This document shows, one piece after another, positions 21,372 to 28,107 of a DNA stretch of 28,107 nt. Made by a program: the position numbers and the translations under genes. Under the pieces are notes generated by a model. It was given only the letters and a program-made list of their open reading frames with translations. It was not told the DNA's origin and made no database searches. Source of the DNA: Entrophospora sp. SA101 (Eukaryota; Glomeromycota; Glomeromycetes; Entrophosporales; Entrophosporaceae); NCBI GenBank assembly GCA_958430865.1, contig CAUDNR010000530.1, forward strand, positions 1,817 to 29,923, written 5' to 3'. Each line of letters starts with the position of its first letter. Position 1 is the stretch's first letter.

Positions 21372-21593
21372 TTAAGGTTTTATTCCAACTAACACGTAGA
21401 ATAAAGCAAGCTCAACAGTAATGGTTAGTCGTGTCAAAGTGTTTCTTATAAAGTCGTTTTTAATCGCTTGAAAGGTTGTGTTGGAAAATTTTTGACTTTT
21501 ATTATAAGGAATTGATCCATATATATGATTATTATCTTTAGAATCACATAAGCCAAATTTCAAAATATTAATAGTTATGTATAAAATACCCAA
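21372..21593 (-). other. Weak ORF, right copy
   Basis: Inverted copy of 6012-6233. Non-ATG start and a hydrophobic C-terminus. Confidence 0.2.
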
Positions 21594-21933
21594 TATTTGT
21601 CACTTCATATTCATTTCCTCTTTTCCTGATATCATTATAATCATTCCTATCATCATAAGAATAATATCTATATATTACTGTATTCTTTTAATTTATAAAT
21701 GATCTTACAAGTATAGAAATACTTTCTGTTGTGGCAAATGAATATGTCTTGTACGGATTGCATCTTGCACCATTAATTGTGTCTGCATCACATCTTGCTT
21801 GAATGATTCGATTAATTCTCTTATTATATGTACCATAATTATAATAGGAAAAATAAATAGCCTTAAATTTACACTTCAAATATCTTTGTTTGAAATCCCA
21901 TTTAAAGTAATAGTATGAAAAACAATAAATAAA
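21568..21933 (-). pseudogene. Tyr-rich reading frame broken by one TAA, right copy
   Basis: Inverted copy of 5672-6037 with the same internal TAA. Coding-like sequence lies on both sides of the stop. Confidence 0.35.
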
Positions 21934-22638
21934 TTAATAACTACTCAAAAAAACCAAATCTGTTACGCAGATTTAAATTCTACCTAAAAAGCATTAAAAT
22001 TGTCTGGAATGAATATTACTTGGCTATCGCAAGCTAAATTTATTATTAATCCAAAAGTTGAGACATGTATGTCATCATATATAACAAATGTCCAACTTCA
22101 TGTCAAGATTTTCTTAAAGCGTTATTTGTTTACCCTGGTAAAAAATATGTAAGAATGATTTGATTAAATTGTGATTTTTTCTATAAAATTCCATTTTGAT
22201 TGAAAAAATTTTATTATGCAAAAGATATTATTATAAGATTCTAGAGTGGTTGTGTTAGTATTAGATTGAGTACAGTATAATTTCATGCAGTGGGTATAGT
22301 ACAAACCATTTTTAACCATTTTTGGTAATGATAATTGTACTTATGTTTGTACAATATTCCTGCATATTCTAAGGTTCTAGAAAGGGAATTAATTACTATT
22401 CTCTGCCAACAACCCATAGGATTTATTTATTTAATCAGTTGCCAATATTCGTTTTTTTGATTTTACACAGATAAATTTAGTAATTTCACAATAATAATCA
22501 TGTTGTTGGTGAATTATATATATGTACAATCATTTTTTACATAATTGTGACTTATAGTATTTGTATTTTCTTATGACCTTTTTGACTTTTGATTTTGATT
22601 ATCTTTCCTTCAAATAGTTAGAACAAATTATAATATTT

Positions 22639-25600
22639 ATGGCTGGAAAAAAATTTAGTCTAATAGCATTATTAATATTTTCATCTATAACTTTTCTAAA
22701 TTATCAACATGTAAATTCTTATAATGTAGCTTCATACAATGATAATGAACCTGGCCTTCAATTATTTAATACTTTGTTTTATATTGATGGAACTCTAGTT
22801 ATTTATATGGTTAAACCCATTAACAAAACATGCCTTGAACCAAAATTTTATGTTAGGGTTATTCATGCTAATGGAGCAATAGAAACTTCCACCCAGACAT
22901 ATCCAATACCTGAGTTTAATTTTTGTTATGCAATAAATGAGGACAAAATTATTGTGAGAATACATAAACTTTCACCAAAATATGCTGTGATAGTTTATAT
23001 GAATTCTACTGATGTCAATTCATCTGCAACTTATGGAAATTTATTATCTAAAAATGGAGAATTCATCAAGTAAATAATTTATTATGATTAATTTAAAAAA
23101 ATAGCTTTTGATTTTTAATTAAGCTAATTTATTAAATCCAATTCAGTAAATTCTACATAGAAAAATCACCTTCTTTAAATGGTAAACTTTATAATACATT
23201 TATTTTTAGAGAAAGTGGAGATTTTAATGGAGGATTTTTAATGTTTAACCGCAAAACAGATTCAAATGATTTTCAATGGATTTATTTCAGTTTGCTGTAA
23301 TTATTGTTTCTTTGATTTTATAAATTCAAATAATTCTAACAATTTTTTAATATAAATATATATTTACAAATATTTTTAGAAATGAAAATGGAGAGATCAT
23401 CAATTTGAAAAGTGGAATTATTGCTCAAGCACCAATTGAATATGGTGACACACTAAAATCTGCTAGCATCTTTACAGCTTTAAATGGTAGATTTGGAGTT
23501 GTAATTGCTAACACTACAGTCATTGAAAATGATAATAGTACAAAAAACATTGAACCAAATCAACCATCATTATCTATGTATGTCACTTTAATATATAAAG
23601 ATGAAACTGTTGGACCATTCCTGATATATCAAACCACATATATAGATTTAGTATTTGCATATCAAATTTGTGGCACAGGATTTGCTAATTCGGTATATAA
23701 TTGTGTTTTGGGTTTATTTAAAAGTGGAATCCCTAAAATTTATTGGACAAAAATTTCATTTTCATTAAATGGGTGGGTTTATGATTATTACACAATACTA
23801 TTATTATCTTGATAAATATTAACCTACTATTATTTATTTGTTAGTGCTATTACAGGAACTGAACCATTAGAATTTGACCAAATTCAAAATGTTGCTGATT
23901 TGACAATTGATACATTATTTTATGGTGGATTTTTACTCAATGTTATATTACCAAGTGAAACATATAGTGCTAAATACATAACTTATGGATATTTATTAGA
24001 TAATGAATTGAAGTTAAAATCAACTATAGATCTGCCAAATAATTTGACAGTTTCATCATTTGCTCAGGGTTCGAATCATGGAACATTTATCCAAAATAAT
24101 ACATTTATTGCAATTATACCTAATGAAAATGATAATAAGAATTGGCAATTTATTACAACTGAAGTTCCTAAACTTCTACCAGATGGTAAAATGGAACATT
24201 TATCCAAAATAATACATTTATTGCAATTATACCTAATGAAAATGATAATAAGAATTGGCAATTTATTACAACTGAAGTTCCTAAACTTCTACCAGATGGT
24301 AAAAACATTTTACATTTATATAAAATATTGATTTCTGATTTAATATATCTAATTTAATGATTTTATTATTAGATAAAGGATATATTAATCCAAATATTGA
24401 ATCTACTTATCCACCAATAAATGGAATAATAAAATTAGCAAGTGAAGAAATAAATATAACATATAATTTACCAATTGTTCCAACTGTTAATAATATTTCT
24501 ATCTATCAGATAAATAATAATGATCAAGATATTTTCAGGCAATCATTCTCAGCTAATTCAGAATATTGTAAAATAAGTGATGATAAAAAAAGCTTGACCA
24601 TTCAAGTATTAACAAGCACATTTAATCTTCCTAACACAAGCTATTATGTAATAGTTGATAATGGTGCATTGATTAAATTTTCCACTGACCAACCATTAAC
24701 AGGAATTCTTGAAAATGTGTGGAAATTTACTACAGGTAAATTTATTTAAATAATTGCGAATCAGTTTAAATGAATAAATTAAAGTGTTATTATCAAAATG
24801 TTTATAAATTTATTGTCTTTAAAGATAATCCAGAAATTCAATATTCAGGTAATGAAGTATTCAATATTCTGATAAATTTTTTAGATTAAGTTAATAAAAC
24901 CTTTTTTTAATAATTAATTATTTGTTAATTAGATTCAGTAAATGGTAATTTGAGACTCAATTCCAAAGGAACAAACTTATTCAATAGTCTGGATTCAACA
25001 AATAAATTAAATTTCATTAAGAATTTAACAATTGGATTAGCTAATACAATACCAATCGATCCAATTCATTTGAATTTCATTAAGGATCAAATGGATTACA
25101 CAGTTTCACCATTTACTTTATTGTTATCATTTAAAATCTTAAAATCTAATAACAATGAAGAAGATTTGCAGAAAATTAATGCTGCCCAAATCTTAAATAA
25201 TTTAAACATATTGATTAAAAATAAATTCATCACTGGAATATCAAAAAACAATCATACAAGTTTTATTGATGAGAATCATGGATTTATATTTTCAAGTAAT
25301 AAATACAACATAAATATGATTTATATATGCAATTCAATATTGATCAAATATATTTTATTTAATAGGAAATTTATATGATCTTTTGGAAGAGTTTAAAATT
25401 GGTTTAATAATCATTCCAATAATGATTATAATTATAATAATATTGATTGGGTATTCACATAAAAAATATCCAGAGGTACATAACATCTAATTAATGTTAA
25501 AATTATTTTTATTGTATGTATGCTAATAAATATTTAATAATTTTTAGGGTAACAATATTGTTATTTTGAAATTTTTTTTGATTCTTACTGATTTTATATT

Positions 25601-26366
25601 GGACATTTCATTTATAGTCAATAATGGTAAAAATATCCCACAATTATTTATACCAAGGTATCTTATTAATAATTTTATTGGCTGAATAATTGATAAATTG
25701 ATAAATTAATTGATTTTTAAAATTTTATTTTTAGTATAATTATCTTGATATTATCAGTTACATTTAATTCTATATCAAGCATTTTTATAGTCATTAAAGA
25801 GATCAGTAACAATCAAGAATTCTATGAATGGTTTAAAAAATATGTAAACATTCTGGCAATCTTTACAGTAATTTCAAGTACAGAAGTTGATACATTGTTG
25901 ATATTATCATCAAAAATGGCTGGATTGAAACCATTTTCTGCACCATTTTCATCAAATTCTTTATCATTAATATTTTGGTGCAGTTTAACAAATTTTTTTA
26001 TTGAAGATATACCACAATTTATTATTCAGGTTGGTCATTTAAATTATAATTAATTCAATTCTTTAAATAATTCAACTAAAAAAAGATTTGTTATTTTTTT
26101 TAAAGGTTATCTATATAAACTCTATAATATCATATGACATAATTCCATTCTTAACTTTGATAACAAGTTCAGTTATTATTGCTAATAACATTATTACCAG
26201 ATTATACAATGTAATCATAAATATTAAAACAGATAAAAAAGCATCATTGTTGCCAATCAACAAAAATTCACCTGTTCTTGGCATTGAAAATATTGATAAC
26301 AATAATAATAAAGATGATAATGATGATAAAGATGACAATGATAATAAAGGTGTCATTAATATTTAG
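22639..26366 (+). CDS. Multi-exon secretory-pathway membrane protein, right copy with donor duplication
   Basis: Exons are 22639-23069, 23147-23296, 23380-23772, 23845-24185, 24373-24735, 24825-24848 (24 nt), 24933-25295, 25366-25475, 25548-25657, 25735-26029 and 26106-26366. All are GT-AG and in phase, and the protein has the same 946 residues as the left copy. The difference is a 113-bp tandem duplication covering the end of exon 4 and its donor. Splicing from the first donor (after 24185) to 24372 makes a 187-bp intron and leaves the protein unchanged. Splicing from the second donor (after 24298) adds 113 nt, two more than a multiple of three, and shifts the frame. Domains are as in the left copy: signal peptide, Asn-rich ectodomain with an Ig-like exon 5, about six membrane segments and an Asn/Asp-rich tail. 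The N-terminal ATG at 22639 gives a clean signal peptide. Confidence 0.8.
24078..24303. repeat. 113-bp perfect tandem duplication (right arm only)
   Basis: Unit 1 is 24078-24190 and unit 2 is 24191-24303, with one base of edge ambiguity. The single-copy counterpart in the left arm is 3415-3527. Each unit starts ATGGAACATT and ends CAGATGGTAAA, so each contains the exon-4 splice donor. This is the only length difference found between the arms. Confidence 0.97.
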
Positions 26367-26667
26367 TATAGAAAAACAGGTTATTTCAAGACATTCATAT
26401 TAACCAATCAATGTATTATGTTTTATTTAAAATATATACAATAAAAATTTTTTACATATTGTTATGAACAAACAATTTTTATCAGTTAGTACTTGCTTGT
26501 ATTGTAAAATTATAAAGGAATGAAACAAAAATTCATTATGGTATTTATTATTATTCATAAAAAAATACATAATTTTTCTATCACAGAAAAAATTGTTACA
26601 TGAATTTTTCTGTTTAATTTATAACACTCACTGAACACATCCGATGTTTTAATATTAAGGAAACATA

Positions 26668-26850
26668 AGGTTGTTTGCCGAAACTCCTCCAGAAATCAAT
26701 CAGCAGGGTTTTGGAAGATTACACATTAATTGTTTATTAGAGTTTTGGCAAAGTTTTGCCATTTCAGCATAGTTTCAACAGGATTTTTGATAAGATTTAA
26801 TATATTTTGCCATGGTTTCGGCAATTACTAAGGAGGTTTTGCCACAACCT
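26668..26850. mobile_element. MITE with TA target duplication, right copy
   Basis: Inverted copy of 868-1050 with TA flanks and the same AGGTTGT-type terminal inverted repeats. It lies about 300 bp past the stop codon of the membrane-protein gene. Confidence 0.6.
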
Positions 26851-27004
26851 TACACTCGCATATGGAAAACTGCTCTGGGAACATTAGAAAATTATCAGTT
26901 TGATTATTAGAAATTTATTTACAGATGTTGAATATTATTACTTCAAGTCTCAAATATTTAAAACATCATGATTATTCTCATCTTCCCTGGTATGCAAAGG
27001 TTAA

Positions 27005-27157
27005 TTTGCCTACTCACCCCAATTATACAGTGATGCAATTAAATTTAGGGGGGAGCAATGCCCTGGAGTTTGTCAGAATTGTAATGCTGTCAAAAAGAGT
27101 GCTAAAGCTCTTGCTTGTCCAAAACCTTCTGATCTGTTCAATTGGCCTTGTCTGTAG
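27005..27157 (+). pseudogene. Cys-rich coding fragment, right copy
   Basis: Identical to 561-713. The frame reads through SDAIKFRGEQCPGVCQNC and closes at TAG (27155-27157). It has no ATG and a TAA upstream. Confidence 0.3.
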
Positions 27158-27640
27158 AAAAAATTTCACAGATTCAAGGCATGCAATTGCATGACTCTTG
27201 CTTATTTGTGAAAGGAAAATTTTCATTAAATCTGAAACCTATGATCAGGGTTGAGGTTGGACACAGATATTATCCTGCACCTATAAATCATCACCCCATA
27301 TGCTGACAACAATCCACATGTAAATATTAAGTGTAAGATGATCAACAAATCAAATCTTCATTCAAACCCACTATCTCAATTAGCAACTCACATTGCAAGT
27401 TAAGAAAAGAACTAAAAAAAAAGAACTATACCTACTTTGATTAGTAAAGTTTTGAAATATTTAAATGAAGATAGCAAATCATACAAGATCCAAGAAATAA
27501 GAGCCTTACTAAATAAGCAATGATAGATGCAAATCCAGATGTTTGGTTAAATAATGTAACCCGGATTTAGATTAGAGGCCTGCACGGGTCATCATAATTG
27601 AATAAATACCCAACTCGAACCCGAACAAATTTATAATTGG

Positions 27641-27764
27641 CAACCCGAACCCGACTTGTACACAAAAAAATTATAAAAATCTCAACCCGAACCCGACTTG
27701 TACACAAAAAATTATAAAAATCTCAACCCGAACCCGACTTGTATACAAAAAATTTCAATCCAAA
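27641..27764. repeat. hAT subterminal repeats
   Basis: Three copies, about 42 bp each, start at 27641, 27683 and 27724 with CAACCCGAACCCGACTTGTA followed by an A-rich tail. The third copy is more diverged. Such arrays usually serve as transposase-binding sites in hAT elements. Two of the copies are visible in the left arm at 1-78. Confidence 0.85.
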
Positions 27765-27846
27765 CCCGAACTCAACCTGTTTTTTATTAAATGATGTTGT
27801 AACACGATTTTATTTATATTTTTTTAAAAAAAAGTTTACAAAGTTG

Positions 27847-28068
27847 TTAGTTGCTTAATGAAATTCTTAATACAAGAATACTATCAACTGTTTGTGGATT
27901 TAAGTTTGAGCGAAGTTCATTGACTGTAAGTCCAGCTGCACTAAACTCTCTTTCACTAGGTGCACTGGAACATGGGATTGAAAGATAGTAGGCAGCAAGC
28001 CTTGAAAGTCTTGGATAAACAAACAGGAGAGAACGTACTGGGAACACAAAATTAACAGGAGGGAACAC
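27847..28068 (-). CDS. hAT transposase C-terminal dimerisation region (partial)
   Basis: The frame ends at a TAA at 27847-27849 and contains LAAYYLSIPCSSAPSEREFS followed by a RSNLNPQTVDSILVL segment. This is the conserved hAT family C-terminal dimerisation signature (LSIPxSSAPSERxFSxxG...RxxLxPxxVDxLxxL). Upstream the frame is closed by an in-frame TAA near 28083. The rest of the transposase must therefore be joined by an intron (a TTCCCAG acceptor is visible at about 28038-28044), or the copy is truncated. The usual tryptophan-rich segment before this motif is not seen. The ORF start at 28068 is a GTG, not a real initiation site. Confidence 0.8.
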   Translation of the reverse strand: MFPPVNFVFPVRSLLFVYPRLSRLAAYYLSIPCSSAPSEREFSAAGLTVNELRSNLNPQTVDSILVLRISLSN

Positions 28069-28107
28069 AAAAATTTAACCCATGCAATTTTGTTGATTGA
28101 CCAATTA

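Larger units (their letters stand above)
16080..27717 (-). repeat. Right arm of giant inverted repeat
   Basis: Inverted copy of the left arm, 113 bp longer because of a tandem duplication inside the membrane-protein gene. Every gene, ORF, MITE and tandem repeat of the left arm recurs here on the opposite strand. Sequence to the right of 27717 has no visible partner only because the left arm leaves the window at its position 1. Confidence 0.97.
27573..28107 (-). mobile_element. hAT-type transposon, 3' part
   Basis: The terminal sequence starts TAGAGGCCTGCACGGGTC at 27573. A possible 8-bp target duplication, ATTTAGAT, lies just outside at 27565-27572; its partner would be beyond the window. 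Inside are CCCGAACCCG-type subterminal repeats and then the end of a transposase gene on the minus strand. The element continues past 28107. Its first 145 bp are also present in the left arm. Confidence 0.7.

Noticed and set aside
24076..24261. Minus-strand ORF over the duplicated segment
   Set aside because: It is an artefact of the 113-bp tandem duplication, antisense to exon 4.
27847..28068. Complete transposase gene
   Set aside because: Only the C-terminal dimerisation motif is present, with a stop upstream in the same frame. The rest lies beyond an intron or outside the window.

Overview
The window looks like nuclear DNA of a filamentous fungus, most likely a Glomeromycotina (arbuscular mycorrhizal) genome of the Rhizophagus type. 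The evidence is very AT-rich sequence, GT-AG introns of about 70-100 bp with T-rich acceptors, Asn-rich triplet runs, an AIG1-like P-loop GTPase of the kind expanded in these fungi, a hAT transposase end and a decayed tyrosine-recombinase-type reverse transcriptase. The organism call is inference; nothing in the sequence names a species.

One structure dominates. Positions 1-11525 recur in reverse complement at 16080-27717, so this is a palindrome with arms of about 11.5 kb around a single-copy spacer of 4.55 kb (11526-16079). Every pair of matching reading frames I compared is identical. The only length difference is a 113-bp tandem duplication in the right arm (24078-24303). Paired coordinates add to 27605 inside that point and to 27718 outside it. 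The left arm runs off the start of the window, so the palindrome may be longer.

Each arm carries, from outside inward: the end of a hAT element; a broken Cys-rich fragment; a 183-bp MITE with TA target duplications; an 11-exon gene for a 946-residue secretory-pathway membrane protein with a large ectodomain and about six C-terminal membrane segments; a roughly 2-kb divergent intergenic region with weak or broken reading frames and a hairpin; a 3-exon gene for a 536-residue GTPase with a His-rich middle and a Cys-Cys repeat tail; about 2.7 kb of gene-poor DNA with short ORFs; and an imperfect tandem repeat. The membrane-protein and GTPase genes are transcribed away from each other. Each exists twice here.

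The spacer opens with an (ATT)n microsatellite at the left breakpoint. It then holds a frameshifted reverse transcriptase on the minus strand, a low-complexity Ser/Thr/Asn-rich broken frame that may belong to the same element, and on the plus strand exon-like pieces of an unidentified Asn/Ser-rich gene with a possible tRNA-derived (A-box/B-box) insertion. Beyond the visible palindrome on the right is the C-terminal dimerisation region of a hAT transposase.
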